The notes: generated by a model not told the origin, from the letters alone. Positions 36,130-47,980 are shown, numbered from the stretch's first letter. The stretch is 64,000 nt of DNA from Xanthoparmelia taractica (GCA_033085395.1 MU853190.1:1-64000), one strand, 5' to 3'. Program-made: numbers and translations.

Positions 36130-37101
36130 GCCTTGACGACAACAGACGATTTATTGTTGAAGAAGAGTGAATCACAGAGGCAGAGGCAGTACATGTCACG
36201 TCTTGAGAGGGATTTTGGATTGGGAAGATGAGAATTGGTAAGAATTGATCATTTGGCCATGCAGCTTCAGATTTAGCCATAGCTCTTCTGGCATGCCCAT
36301 ATCTGTAATTTTGGGGGTTTGGTGGTGTGGGGGGAGAGGGGGGGGGGAGGGGGAAGCGTGTTAGGAGAGATGATTGTTATCACAGCAAGGATAGTAATAA
36401 TCATAAAAGAGTTCAGCCAGCTTCAAAGAGAGGAAGCTATCTGTTATCCGTATATTATTGCCTGTTAATCGTGATTGGGTGTGTTGGTTGAGATAAGTAA
36501 AGTAAGGTACTTTGACGGTAGATAAGGTAAGTAGCCTGATAAGGTAGATAAGACCTTCCCCTTCTCTTCCAAGCTTGTGTGGCTTGTAAAGTAAAGTTCC
36601 TTACATCGCCGCTGGTCGCTTGATAAGATCTCAAATTCTGAGATTAAGCCCGACATCCAGAGAATTCATATACAAAGATGCATAGAAGATTGACTTGAAA
36701 GAGGAATCACTGTACCGAGGCGCAACAACCGTCGAGACGGGGGCAATTTTTGCCTAAACCACATAAGGATGATAAGGTAAGCGAAGGTATCAATAATTTA
36801 CTCTGTATATACTAAACTTAATGCTATACGCGTCAAGCTACATCATTCCATCACTCATCAACAGTCACGTGCAATCATTTAGAAACCAAATGGGGAGAGA
36901 ATGGGTTTTCTTGAAACCACGTGCTTCAGTGTCCAGACCATGGAGGTCTTGGGCTCCCAATCTGCATAGTACTGCGAATGAGCCGCAGCTGTGGCCGTTC
37001 GAAAAACAATCTTGCTGGATGGGGCATTTTGCCGGGACCAATAGAATGAAAGATGATACCGATAAAAGACTATTTACATGTGTGTTTGCGAATGACTACT
37101 T
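36130..37101. other. intergenic region with a G-rich tract
   Basis: Upstream region of the CLC gene. 36311-36354 is almost purely G on the plus strand, with several runs of four or more G, so it could form a G-quadruplex. Around 36480-36600 short AAGGTA-type motifs recur. No supported gene. Confidence 0.5.
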
Positions 37102-38528
37102 TCACACTTCGACATTGGATCGAAACCATGGCGTGGCAATCTTCAACTTTCCGTTGTTCTCCCACATGTCCACACCGATCTCGTCCTCCTCCTCCTCATA
37201 CTCTTCACCACCATTCCTGTTCCTTCTTGGTAAGTGCATCCTGATTGTTGTTCTTATTGGTTGTCTCCTGCTGCCTCCACCCTGGCTTACGTCATGTCCA
37301 ATCGGATAACGCACTGATCGGAGAGCTTTATTCTTCGCGTCCCTCAGATGCTGAGGATATGCATGCCATCCTGAAATCCCTGTTGTCGAACCCTCACAGG
37401 ATCGCAATGTTTCGCTAGGGAAGGCTTGAATCTCTGCCTGACTTGAAGCGCTGTCTTCATCAAAAAAGTTCTCCGGCCGACGTTTTTGCTTGGCCCCACA
37501 CACGTCCTCCTCTATGTGGCCGTGGCTATGAAGTTCGCCATCCGTCGTTGACCGTCTAAGCGGCTGGTTACTCTTCGACAGTATGGGCTCAGGCACAGTC
37601 AGCTGGCCAGAATCTACCGACGGAGACTTTCGGAGAGCGTCGTGATCACTATCGCTACGCTCGTGTTGCGGATCAGTGGGTGCCTTTTCCCCCCACTGGT
37701 GACACTCTGCGGAAAACGCATCGTGTGCACTCGAGTGGTGGTAGCGTCGTTCTTCGAAAGACTCCCTTTGCAATCCACGCACAGCGACAGCCATAAGCTG
37801 ATTCAACACCACGAATTCGAGCTTGAACTTCAGGGCATAGCTGAAAGTCTGTATTGGATGGCTGATACCAACGCGGTTGAGGTAGAGCAGAATCACAACC
37901 AGGATGTCAAAAAGCACAATGATGACATTCACATAGATAAGATCCAGCATGACACGACGTTGTCGGACACTAGATTTCAGGTTCAGTAATCCAAGTAAGG
38001 ACCAGACGTAAATCCCGCTCAGGATGAGTTCTACCAGAGTATAAGCTGGAATAGTCTGGTTAGTGATTATCGGATAGGTTGCCGAGGACGGAATTACCAA
38101 TCTGGTTATATCTCTCGACGATAGCGTCTCGTGGTGACCAAACTGAAGATATCCTTGGATTGGGATTATATGCAGGCCACACAACAACCCAGGTGGAGGC
38201 GGGAGTACAGGACTAGCAACTGTGCAGGCGCGTAGGTGGACCATCCCACTAGGAGAAGGAGAGTGTATAATCCCCAAATATGACCCGAATTTGGCACCAA
38301 GTACTTGAGTATGACTCCAATTGCGTCTAGAGCACATGCCAATGTCCCCAGCTTCATGCTCCAATAGTAGTACCCCGTACGCTTTCTAAAGATTCGCCAT
38401 ATTGCCACGTTGACATCAAGGGTAATGAACAAAGCTATTCCGACAAAAGCAGCCACGGCCAGATTCTCGCCCGGCATCCACTGAGGCTGCTCGGACTCGG
38501 CGATGGCATATGGACTGTAATTACCCAT
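37102..38528 (-). CDS. fungal multi-pass membrane protein, DUF7703-like; possibly damaged
   Basis: Starts MGNYSPYAIAES at 38528. The first part holds three membrane segments, ending LLVLYSRLHL as in this fungal family. A second frame, open from about 38190 to the stop at 37102, carries three more (YTLVELILSGIYVWSLL, IYVNVIIVLFDILVVILL, KLEFVVLNQLMAVAV) and a long hydrophilic tail ending acidic then KIATPWF. The two frames meet near 38165-38190. There the stretch expected after SRLHL, most of a fourth membrane helix, is missing. The only in-phase intron I found there would be 35 bp, shorter than usual. So either an unusual splice or a small deletion with a frame change has occurred. Ligand and role unknown. 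Confidence 0.65.
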
Positions 38529-39639
38529 GACTGGGGAGCACCGACTGTGGGCTTAGGATAGGCACCGCCAGTTCGGTTCGGCGAGAGGCATTGTTCGAGA
38601 AGCGATAATCATCCAAAGTCGATGACTAGATGGAGGATGTGAATTGATCTCGCCCAAGGCCTCTCTACGATACGTAGCTTTGAAAACCGATGCAACTTCA
38701 GAGAAGAGAGAGATGTGAGAAGCTGAGATGTGAGAAGCTGAGATGTGAGAACCTGACGGAGGAGGAAGAAGAAGAAGAAGAAGAAGAAGACGGGCAGTTG
38801 AATTGGGCATGACGAGTAAACTGGAACAAGCAATCGATGAGTAGGGCACGAAATGAGACATGATTGGAGCGGCAGAGAGCTCTTTCAAGTTATGGTACAA
38901 GTACTTGATAGATCTCGCCATGAGCAAGATGGTCATGCAGCTTTCAAATAAGGGTGGGCCTGGTTTTCTCCTGGTAGTGCCCCTTGCAGAAGAGGCTAAA
39001 ATTGCATAGTAAAACGTCCGGCGTGCAGATAACGTCGTTTTGAGAGGGGGTGTGGCGTCGTGGATGACAATATGTTGGGGGTAAGGTAGAAGTAGGTATG
39101 CTTAGGCAAATAGCGATTGAAGATGTCTGTTGCGCACCAATCACCAAATATCTTACCGTACAAGTACTTCGTAAATCGTACCCAACCAACTCATTTCTTG
39201 GCTTGCCAAAGGTTCGACGGGGCCATTATTTTCCTACCTTTAAGACGGCTGCCAACCTCAAGTCGGAGAGAAGGGAAAATCTTAAGCGAAATGCTCAAAA
39301 GTTGCTGTTGATATTCTACGATTTTTTACGACCTTTTACCATCTTCTGGTATTGTGTTGAGAGGCTCGAAACTATCCGTCGTGATAGATTCATTCCTGAG
39401 CTTCAAGTCAGTGACTAGCCATTTCCCTTCCCTGATTGATTTCTCCCACTCCACCATCCAACCCCAATGCTCACGTGACTAATCTCCAAGCAACATCTAG
39501 GCCAGCAATTCCCTTCCTCCACCTCCCCTTGATAATCACCGCAACTGAACTAGCCTGAGGAGACCATCTCAAGCATAGTAGTCTCCAACCAAGTGTGGAG
39601 TCTGCTACATATCTTATATCCTTATGACCGTCCCAGACA
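38529..39639. other. divergent intergenic region with simple repeats
   Basis: Between the starts of the membrane protein and ethanolamine kinase. It includes a 15-bp tandem repeat and a GAA tract (38711-38790). Pyrimidine-rich sequence precedes the kinase start at about 39480-39540. A 106-codon frame at 39098-39418 has no recognisable features. Confidence 0.5.
38711..38790. repeat. 15-bp tandem repeat (three units) followed by a GAA microsatellite
   Basis: Unit AGATGTGAGAAGCTG at 38711-38725 and 38726-38740, with a third unit at 38741-38755 carrying one change. It is followed by about nine GAA triplets at 38764-38790. Confidence 0.85.
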
Positions 39640-41075
39640 ATGTCTTCCGACGGCACGAGCAAGGACATCTGCAACGACATACCATACCTATCTCTGTCCT
39701 ATAGCAACGCGGATTCCCAAACCTCGGCACTTCGCCTCATCTTGACCCTCTTCCCGGACTGGGAACATAGTGACGGCAAAATAGAATTCATCCGTTTCAA
39801 GGATGGCATCACCAACACTGTATGCCTTCGCCTCTATGGGTCCATGTTCTGCTCAAAGGCAACATGTCTACTGATCATCATTCTCTAGCTGTTGAAAGCT
39901 GTCAAGAGACGCCCTGGCTACACTGAGGAGCAGATAGACAAGGAGGCGGTTCTACTACGCGCATATGGCAATGGAACTGAAGTCCTGATCGATCGAGAAA
40001 GTAACCGAGGGCCGGCCGCATAGGATGGGCACCGACTGACGCTTGACCAGGGGAAGCTACTTCACATTCGTTGCTCGCCCAGCACAAGCTTGCTCCTCAA
40101 TTACTCGCTCGCTTCCAGAATGGCCTCATGTACAGATTCATTCGAGGCCATGTCAGCAGTTCCGAGGACCTTACATCAGAATCCGTCTGGCGAGGGGTAG
40201 CGCGCAGACTCGGACAGTGGCACGCCACTCTCCCTGTGGTTTCAGCTGGGAGGACAGCTGTGGTCGCTGATGCAGGCATGGAAGTGCCGCTTAAGTCGTC
40301 GGTCCCAACCTCAATGGCTTCGCTGGAAGAAATCAATGCCATTACGCCTTCAAAGCCAACTCCGAACGTCTGGACCGTCATGCAGAAATGGGTTTTCGCT
40401 CTACCAACCACAAATGAGATGGAGGTAAAACGGAAGAAAGCCCTTCAGGAAGAGCTTGAACGCACTGTGGCAGACTTGGGCGATAAACCTGGACTGGGTG
40501 GTAATGGAGTAGGTACCTTGACATCGTGAAGGAATGATTACAATTCTCGCTAAGACTATCCGCGCCAGCTTGTTTTTGGCCACGCAGACCTCCTCAGCGG
40601 CAACGTCATCGTGCAACCACGCTCTGCCTTGGCCAGGGACAGCAAGATTGAAACCGTTGCCTTCATTGACTACGAATACGCTACTCCCTCGCCTCCTGCT
40701 TTTGACATTGCGAACCATTTCGCCGAATGGGGCGGCTTCGCGTGCGACTTTAATGCTCTCCCAACACGTTCAGTCCGTCGTCATTTCATAGAAGAATACA
40801 TTTCCAGCTACACATCACATACCAAGCTTCAGCCGAACACTGACTACGTACGTCGCCTCTTTGAAGAAGTAGATGCCTTTCGCGGCGCTCCGGGATTGTA
40901 TTGGGGTATCTGGGCACTTATACAGGCCACCATCTCGCAGATTGACTTCGACTATGCATCATATGCAGAGGTAAGGCTCGGCGAGTATTGGGCGTGGAGA
41001 GCAGAGGAGGATGGAAGCCGGGAACGCGAGGGGAAGGAGAAGCCTTTAAGAGAAAGGAGATGGGCAGAAGAGTAG
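39640..41075 (+). CDS. EKI1: ethanolamine kinase (choline/ethanolamine kinase family)
   Basis: Phosphorylates ethanolamine (and perhaps choline) with ATP, the first step of the CDP-ethanolamine branch of phospholipid synthesis; cytosolic. Four exons: 39640-39819, 39889-40000, 40051-40508, 40569-41075; 418 residues. Introns are 69, 50 and 60 bp with clear branch points (CTACTGATC, GACTGACGC, CGCTAAGAC). Motifs: DGITNTLLKAVKRRPG nucleotide-binding region across intron 1, NGTEVLIDRE, the Brenner motif HADLLSGNV with the catalytic Asp near 257 and Asn near 262, and FIDYEYA with the metal-binding Asp near 284. The FAEWGGF and RAFLE-type C-terminal helices are also present. The ending KPLRERRWAEE is charged. 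EKI1 rather than a choline-only kinase is inferred from these blocks. Confidence 0.92.
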
Positions 41076-41667
41076 ATTGGGGTCCTGTTCCGAGGTCTCA
41101 ACACCTGGATAACGTTCATGAGAAAGCACATGGAGGCAGACTTCTATAAGCTTTGTGCAGTGCAGTGAGTGCATGGCAGCGGCGTTGGTCTTCAATGACG
41201 ACGTATACCCCTAATAGAGAACAGATACAGACATAAATTTGCATTAATAGACATCAAAAGTCGGTTGAGCTTGAATATTGTACATTGAAGAGTCATAGAT
41301 TTTGATATAAAAGGGGATAAAGAATCAAGAAGCCGTGACTCTGGGTTTCGCTGGGCACTAAGGTAGAGCCTTGACCCTGGATCTAATACGTTTAGCACAT
41401 CAAAGTTTACCGCTCGTGAATTTGATCTCTTCTTGTTTAAAAAGTCATCCTTTACTCCTTCCTAGCCAGCGAACTCTTCAACATCACACCGACATGTTCC
41501 TCTTAACCAATCAAATGTCAGCGCTGCCAATGTCCCAACGGGAAATTAGAGACGCTCGTCGCAAGTACAAATCCAGCAACCCTAGCACGTCTAAGCACGC
41601 TAGAGTCAGACACTGTTTGTTTCTCTCTCAGGCTTTAGATCTTCTCTGCTCCCGCTCTTGATGCACC
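41076..41667. other. convergent intergenic region
   Basis: 592 bp between the kinase and the next gene's stop. An ORF at 41371-41661 has no recognisable protein. No repeat or RNA gene seen. Confidence 0.5.
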
Positions 41668-42760
41668 TCATCCCTCTCGGCCCAAACCATTGGTCTGCGC
41701 TAAATCCACACCCCCCACCCACCAAGCGCCCGCCCTAACAATCTCCATCAAAATCTCAATATCACTCTCGCGTTGAGGGGCGTATACAATCGCGAAACCA
41801 GAGGGTAAGAGTTCTTTGCCATGGACGGGTTTTCCTGCAAGAGGGTGTCTCTCCCCCCAACCGGTGGAAAGCACTGTCGAAACGTCAAGCGGGTGAAGTG
41901 TAACATGCATGCTCGAGTCCTGAGAATACCAGAGGTCATCAGCGGCAGTCTCTGACCATGGTAGTGAATAGCGAAATATCTTCCCGAGAGCCAAGCTTTA
42001 GATGAGAGGTAACAGAAAGTCTCATTACATGACTGGATATAGTAACGGAAAAGTGTTTGCTATCCGTGGCAGGATTATGTGGGACACCCTTCAAACGAGA
42101 GGACAACCCTCGGAGGACACGACAAGCTGGACGCCCATTTCAACTTTGATAAAGTGGACAGCTTACCGTAGCATGTAGATGACAGATCTCCCCAGAATCC
42201 TTGCAAGTTGGATTCAAATGGCTGCACTTGGGATTCCCGGTGTCAGGATGAATTGATTTGGTACAGGCGGTAAGGAAGAGGGCAAGACCATGTTTCTCGA
42301 AGCAGGAGTTGCCTTCTCGGATCAAAGATGGAAAAGCCGCAGCGAGTTTGTGAAGAGCATCTTGGAAAAGATGATGCACTTCTGCCGTGCACTTTTGGTC
42401 CAATTGCCGATGTGGAGCGATACCGTCGACAGTAGGACGAGGACCTGAACGTGGTGGCAATTGTCGTAGGTATGCCTTTGTAGGATGAACGGTTTTCGCC
42501 AATGATGGAGGCCTGAATGGATCGCTGATGGTGAACAGACGCAGATAGGACACACGGAGGTAGCCTGAAAAGGTCTTTGGGGTTCCACCAGGACCCAAGG
42601 CCAAGAAGGCGTGGTAGTCTTTGAGCACATAACGGTAGGCGGGAAGCAGGATGGTGATGAGAAGGCCTGGGTAGAGAAGATAGCTGAGCTTGGAAGGAGA
42701 CGTTGGAGGGATCAGAACGTCGACGAAATCTTCGGCACCATGATGTACGACGGCTGCCAT
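41668..42760 (-). CDS. luciferase-like-domain (DUF5519-type) membrane-anchored protein
   Basis: Two exons, 42760-42167 and 41919-41668, 281 residues. A 247-bp intron (GTAAGC..TTCTCAG) joins ICHLHAT to DSSMHVTLHP, a contiguous block in fungal members. Residues 25-50 contain a hydrophobic segment (YLLYPGLLITILLPAYRYVL) that probably anchors it in a membrane. The rest carries the conserved C-terminal block (STVLSTGWGERHPLAG, LLPSGFAIVYAPQ). Despite the name used for this family, no light-producing reaction is implied; the biochemical role is unknown. The ATG at 42758-42760 (MAAVVHHG) is preferred over a GTG codon four codons upstream. The intron is long for this window, but both ends are canonical. 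Confidence 0.78.
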
Positions 42761-43100
42761 TATGGGCAACACCCGAAAGTGGAAAAGAAGGGTGAGATTT
42801 TGGTACCTGAAATATCGAGATTAACCCTAGTGGATTGAGAGTTGCAGGGGCAATTACTGTGCGTTTAGCTTGCTCTAGAGTGCCTTGTTGGTTTTAGGTC
42901 TCGTGACGTTGAGGGCTAAGTCGGGAGGAAATGATGTCGGATCTTGCTACAAGGTAGGCGTGTTTTTTCATTTGAAGCTATGCAGCAGATGAGAAGATTG
43001 ATAAAGATAAGATACGCAGTTGATATTAATTCTGTGTTAGTTTGGGGGGGTGGGGGGGTTTATTGAATTTCAGGGGGAAAGGGGATGTCAGGAGAAAGAG

Positions 43101-43121
43101 GTGTATGTGTGTGTGTGTGTA
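43101..43121. repeat. TG dinucleotide tract
   Basis: Alternating TG/GT interrupted once by A. Confidence 0.8.
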
Positions 43122-43713
43122 AGTAAATAGGCAGACGGACAAAGAGTTTAAATAGTGAGGGTGGAAGATGGTGATCAACTGGACATTCTCCGGGCCATGG
43201 TAAGTGGGTAAGTGGTAAAGTAGTCAAAGCATACCGGCCCAAGATGGAAAAGAAGGAATGGGAATGGTAGAGTACGTACTTTACCTTATTGATCAAAAGA
43301 CAGAGTGACCTCATACCTTGTCACCAGCAATTTGCGGGACAAGTTCCCGGGACGATGAACGAATCTACTTTACCTTACCTATGCCCCACTGAACTGCTGA
43401 CAAGCAATAAGCAAAAAATCAATAGCAATACTAGCAAAGCAAGCAAACAATGAAACGAATGAAAAAGGATGGAAATTTATAATCACTTGATACAACTGGC
43501 GATGATGATTGGGCATCCAACTTCAACTTCTTTCTCTCATACGCACATGTGCCAAGAATGCGCCCGCCCCACAGCTCCCCAAAACCTTGGTATGCATAAA
43601 CAGTTGCTTGAAAAGGAGATGAAAGACATCTTGCACACTTGACTTGCACCTGAACCATCCCGGCTCGAGACCGGCAAGGCAATATCGAGTATTCTGGACA
43701 TCCGAAAAGGGCC

Positions 43714-43748
43714 CACCATCATCATCATCATCATCTTCTTCTTCTTCT
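43714..43748. repeat. ATC then TTC triplet microsatellite
   Basis: About six ATC units run directly into about four TTC units. Confidence 0.8.
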
Positions 43749-44263
43749 GGTGCAAGGGAGATGTGGAAGAAGCAGGAGAGCTTTTCACTTGATGAACGTT
43801 GCAGATATCAGCTCACATGCAGCCCAGTCAACCTCAGGGGCTCTGATGCTCGCTTCGGGACAGATTTCCCTAAATGGCCCTGCGCCAAGCAACAGCCATA
43901 TACCTCCGTAGTCCGGTGGAAGATAACATTAGTTGAGCACTCTTACTTTACCGGCAAGCCAGGAAAGCAGACCTTCAGAATTTGCGCGGGCGAAGGATAG
44001 CCTGCAGCAATGAGCAGAAAAGGCACGGCTGGAAGTCCGAATGCCTTGAAGTGGAAGGAGAGCATTGAGCAGGATCTTTCATGCATGCCCAACGAGGTGA
44101 CCCTATCCATGGGTTTTGCTAAGGTGTTGTGTTCCATTCTTCCTCCGACATTAGCGGTGAAACTCTGTTGGCATTGGTATCGGTGGAAAGCATTGCATAG
44201 CATTTCGTGATACGGTGGATTCGGGCCCAGGAAGACCGGACTCGCCCGTCGACAAGGAACCAG

Positions 44264-44481
44264 TCGGCAGGGTTAGACTAATGTGAGCATACGCTGAACA
44301 TATCCGTCATTACCCTGGATGAGGTCTCGGCATACTTGAAAGTACGAAGTATGTTGAGCATATGCATAAAGTCTCTGCATATGCGGAACCTATCCGTTCT
44401 ACCCCGGATGCGTCGCATGTGCTTTAGGACATGCCTTACCTCACTTCGTGCCCTCCCGAGCGTTTAGTCTAACCCTGCCGA
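44264..44481. mobile_element. 218-bp MITE-like element
   Basis: Perfect 18-bp terminal inverted repeats TCGGCAGGGTTAGACTAA at 44264-44281 and, reversed, at 44464-44481. The interior has no ORF but contains an imperfect internal repeat: GAACATATCCGT..CTGGATG near 44298 and GAACCTATCCGT..CCGGATG near 44386. There is also a GCATATGC pair that could form a hairpin. The CAGGG inside the terminus recalls hAT ends, but I could not find a matching 8-bp target duplication. Not RIP-mutated. Confidence 0.72.
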
Positions 44482-45490
44482 ATGATTTTATGCAGGGAAT
44501 AGAAGTCATTGAACATGCCAAGTGTGTATAAGTCGATAGATACTTCATCAATTTGAAAAACTTGGAAACAGACTTTCTTAAATGATCTTTATCTACAGTT
44601 TGTACCCTGAACGTGTCTGCACCAGATGCTTCCTTGTGGACCTATCCAGCATTCCTAATTTCTGGAGTGTTCAACGACTTCTGTACCCCGCATGACTGAC
44701 TATGTGCCCTGTTGAAGACTTCGGTGCGAATAAGGAATCTATTAACTTTGGCTGGACGGTATTCTAAATAATTTATAAAACTGTGTGAGCGAGACGATTC
44801 TTTGTCAGTGTAGCAGGAAGAAGAATAGGCAAGATAATGAAAATGAGAAGATTATAATCGGTCATACATCCTGTATCCAGCGTACAAACAGAATAAAGCA
44901 CACTGCTGACTTCCTCCCGCAGCCCTACAAGTACCCTTGGTATTTTAGAGTACTCCGTATTCGTTACGAAGTAAATCAGCGTTACGTTAAGCAAGGCTTC
45001 TCCGAGGACCCTAAGAGAGCCGATTTTCTAGAGAGTTTATTCAGCTACTGTACTATAAACCGTATAGTGATGTCGAAAAAGGGCTAATAGCTGAGAGAGA
45101 GTCGCGTATTTGGAAAGTGTGTTAGAGCCCACGCTTTACCGTAACGCTAAGAAGTACCGTGACGGGTACGACGTAATTTATATAAGCGGGTAAGCAATAA
45201 CGTTGGCGGGTCAGCGACTTGTTTATTTTTTAGCTCTAAGCTCAATCTCTAGACGTTGCAAAAGCGAGACTGACGAGTAGCTTTCCTACTAACCTATTCG
45301 CAAGTCTTCTTCGTCTGAAAGTACCGGTTGTAGACAGAGCAGCCGGCGTAAGCGAGCATCGTCTACTGTCTCAAAGCTCACCTAGCCATCGACGCGCAGG
45401 ACCATGAGAGCCCGGCCTACGACACTATAAGACCGAAGAGCTGGGTCCATTGCATCGGTGGTTATTCACGCGACTCGGCCTCTGTCAATC

Positions 45491-47980
45491 ATGGGCAGGC
45501 GATGTTATCGCAGCCGTGCCCTGGCGGATGAGAATGATCGCGACGACCCAGATGTCGAAAAATACGACTCGGAGCGGACGGACTCTTCAGTCGAGTACGA
45601 ACGCAACACGATGCCGTCAACCTACTCCAGCTCTTCCCGCGAGACTTCTGGCTCCTATCAGCCCATGCTTCCCAATTCCGACTCCAGACGAAAGAGGCCA
45701 ATGGGACTCTATAAACCACCCAGCCGAAAGACAATCAGATATCTTTGCTTGGCTTTGTTTACAACGTTGTTGATCTTCATTCTGGCTTTGATACGAGCCA
45801 GCTGGACATCATCAAGGCAGTTAGAATCCGGACTGGTCGATAAGCAGCCGCCCAAGCCGCCCCCATGGGAAGACTTTCCCTTCTTGAAGAGGTACTTCGG
45901 TGGCATAAGATCGCTGGTGCCAAGGGAAGAGAATGTACCAGAGTATCCAAGCGACCAAGAACCGGATCCGGCACCTTCAAATGCATCAGTTGAGGCGCAC
46001 CAGAAGAAGTCGCTCCCAAAGAGCCTTCCATTCGATCCATATCCAGACTATCAATCAGCAGCCTACAAAATAGAATATGGGGAGAAACATGACTGTTTTC
46101 TGGACGCGGAAGACGTAATACAGATACCGCGTGTCCACTATTATGAGGGCGTACCTTTGGGGCAGCCTGATGCTGTGATGGGCTCGCATAACGTTCTTGG
46201 TCTACGAGAAGATATTTGCTTTGAGCGCTATGGACGACTGGGCCCGTACGGCTACGGCTACAGTGTCAGAAGAGGCGGTACAGGAGCAGGTTTAAATGGC
46301 GAGAAGGAAGGGGCGGAAGACATGTGGAAGGAGAAGGGCAATCCTGTAGAAGTGGACTATACTGGAGTCAAATGGATAGCAGCTCAAGATGCCTGTACAT
46401 ACAGGAACAGGATGAGGTTTGGAGATGTGGCCAACGTGACGTCAGCTAATGAGCTTTTCCTCAATATGCATGCAGGCAACATTCAGAACGATGTCACATC
46501 TCATGTGGCTGAGAGGGAAAGCCCCACGTCCTCAAACCAGACCAAAGCTGTGAATGCTGTTCCCCCTACAAAAGCAAAGACATATCTTTCTCGGACTGCT
46601 ATCGTAATCCGAACCTGGTGGGATCGTCAATATAGTGCGGAGGATATTATATACTTACGATCCATGATCGTCGAACTTTCTCTCCTGTCTGGTGGAGAGT
46701 ATACGGTTCACTTCCTCGTGCATGTCAGGGACGATAATGTACCAATCTGGGCGGACAGAAAGATCTATGACCGTGTGCTCGAAAACTCCCTTCCTGAAGA
46801 ATTCCGAGGGATGGGTTTCCTCTGGAGCGAACGACAAATGAGCCTCATCTACGGTGGCCTACAAGAGAGCTTCTTCCGAGACCTCCCAGTCCATGGGGTG
46901 TATCGAGCTGCATATATGGCCCTCCAATACTTTTCTCATCAAAACCCCGAGTACGAATACCTCTGGAACTGGGAGATGGACGTGCGGTACACTGGTCAAT
47001 GGTACCACCTATTCGATAGGGTCACTCAGTGGTCTCAGGACCAGCCTCGTAAAGGACTTTGGGAACGTAATGGCCGATTCTATATACCCTCTGTCCATGG
47101 CACCTGGGAAGACTTCAAACAAATGGTCCGAGTGCAATCAGAGATGGGGACCAGCAGTCCCAACAACGTCTGGTCCGGATTAAAGGCTGGCGCTGCAGGC
47201 ATCCCTGGTTCGCCACAAGGAAAGTCTGACAGACCTGTCTGGGGTCCTGAAAGCCCCACAGACATGCTCGGCGGTCAAGACGACGCGAGCCCACCAACGG
47301 CCATTGAGAAGGACAAGTACGTGTGGGGTGTTGGTGAAGAAGCGGACTTGATCACCTTCAGTCCCCTCTTCGACCCTGATGGGACTACCTGGTTTTATGT
47401 TGACGACGTTACCGGCTACAACACCACGCAAGGCCTGCCACCGCGCAGAGCGACCATTGGCACTTCGTCGCGCCTGTCACGTCGTTTGTTACAGACAATG
47501 CACCGCGAGACAGCCCTTGAAAGACACCACATGTTCTCCGAGATGTGGCCCGCATCTGTTGCCCTCCACCATGGTTATAAAGCAGTATACGTCCCTCATC
47601 CGGTATACATTGACCGCAAATGGCCGACAGCGTACCTCGCCGGAGTGATGAACGGAGGAAGGAACGGAGCGTCAGGTGGAGCAAGAACAAGTGTATACGG
47701 AGGACGAGAGCACAACTTTAAAGGCACTACCTGGTTCTACGATGCAGGATTTGCACCGAACTTATGGCACAGATGGCTCGGATATAAAGTAGACAACGAT
47801 GGCGGAGAGCAAGAGGAGATGGCCGGAGAAGGACGTATGTGTCTACCCGGAATGCTCTTGCATCCCGTGAAGGGAGTGAACATGGTGGTGGAAGGGGGTG
47901 AAATAACGGAGGAAGAAGATATTGGAGGGATGGGGGCGGTGGCTTCAGACTCCGAACTGGACTGGGAAGACAATGATTGA
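45491..47980 (+). CDS. DUF3405 family type II membrane protein (glycosyltransferase-like)
   Basis: An intronless frame of 829 residues from the ATG at 45491; the frame is open 11 codons further, to a GTG only. Residues 1-80 are cytosolic and disordered, 82-101 form a single signal-anchor (YLCLALFTTLLIFILAL), and the rest is lumenal. The DUF3405 region spans roughly 290-740 (IVIRTWWDRQYSAEDI, MIVELSLLSGGEYTVHFLVH, GVYRAAYMALQYFSHQNPEY, YLWNWEMDVRYTGQWYHLFD). The acidic WEMDVR motif resembles metal-binding DxD-type sites in glycosyltransferases. Enzymatic activity is inferred, not shown. It is probably Golgi-resident. The C-terminus is acidic. No gene symbol is in general use. Confidence 0.88.
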   Translation: MGRRCYRSRALADENDRDDPDVEKYDSERTDSSVEYERNTMPSTYSSSSRETSGSYQPMLPNSDSRRKRPMGLYKPPSRKTIRYLCLALFTTLLIFILALIRASWTSSRQLESGLVDKQPPKPPPWEDFPFLKRYFGGIRSLVPREENVPEYPSDQEPDPAPSNASVEAHQKKSLPKSLPFDPYPDYQSAAYKIEYGEKHDCFLDAEDVIQIPRVHYYEGVPLGQPDAVMGSHNVLGLREDICFERYGRLGPYGYGYSVRRGGTGAGLNGEKEGAEDMWKEKGNPVEVDYTGVKWIAAQDACTYRNRMRFGDVANVTSANELFLNMHAGNIQNDVTSHVAERESPTSSNQTKAVNAVPPTKAKTYLSRTAIVIRTWWDRQYSAEDIIYLRSMIVELSLLSGGEYTVHFLVHVRDDNVPIWADRKIYDRVLENSLPEEFRGMGFLWSERQMSLIYGGLQESFFRDLPVHGVYRAAYMALQYFSHQNPEYEYLWNWEMDVRYTGQWYHLFDRVTQWSQDQPRKGLWERNGRFYIPSVHGTWEDFKQMVRVQSEMGTSSPNNVWSGLKAGAAGIPGSPQGKSDRPVWGPESPTDMLGGQDDASPPTAIEKDKYVWGVGEEADLITFSPLFDPDGTTWFYVDDVTGYNTTQGLPPRRATIGTSSRLSRRLLQTMHRETALERHHMFSEMWPASVALHHGYKAVYVPHPVYIDRKWPTAYLAGVMNGGRNGASGGARTSVYGGREHNFKGTTWFYDAGFAPNLWHRWLGYKVDNDGGEQEEMAGEGRMCLPGMLLHPVKGVNMVVEGGEITEEEDIGGMGAVASDSELDWEDND

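Larger units (their letters stand above)
42761..45490. other. 2.7-kb gene-poor divergent intergenic region
   Basis: Contains G-runs (43043-43058), a TG tract (about 43105-43121), ATC/TTC triplets (43714-43748), a MITE-like element (44264-44481) and a slightly AT-biased segment (about 44920-45240). A TATA-like TTTATATAAG sits near 45177-45186. Several 80-118-codon frames occur, but none has credible protein content; one is only a Ser run made by the triplet repeat. Confidence 0.55.

Noticed and set aside
43644..44000. 118-codon plus-strand frame with a Ser run
   Set aside because: The Ser run is only the ATC/TTC microsatellite; no credible protein on either side.
45458..45490. 11-codon upstream extension of the DUF3405 protein
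   Set aside because: Begins with GTG; the first ATG is at 45491 and gives a normal N-terminus.
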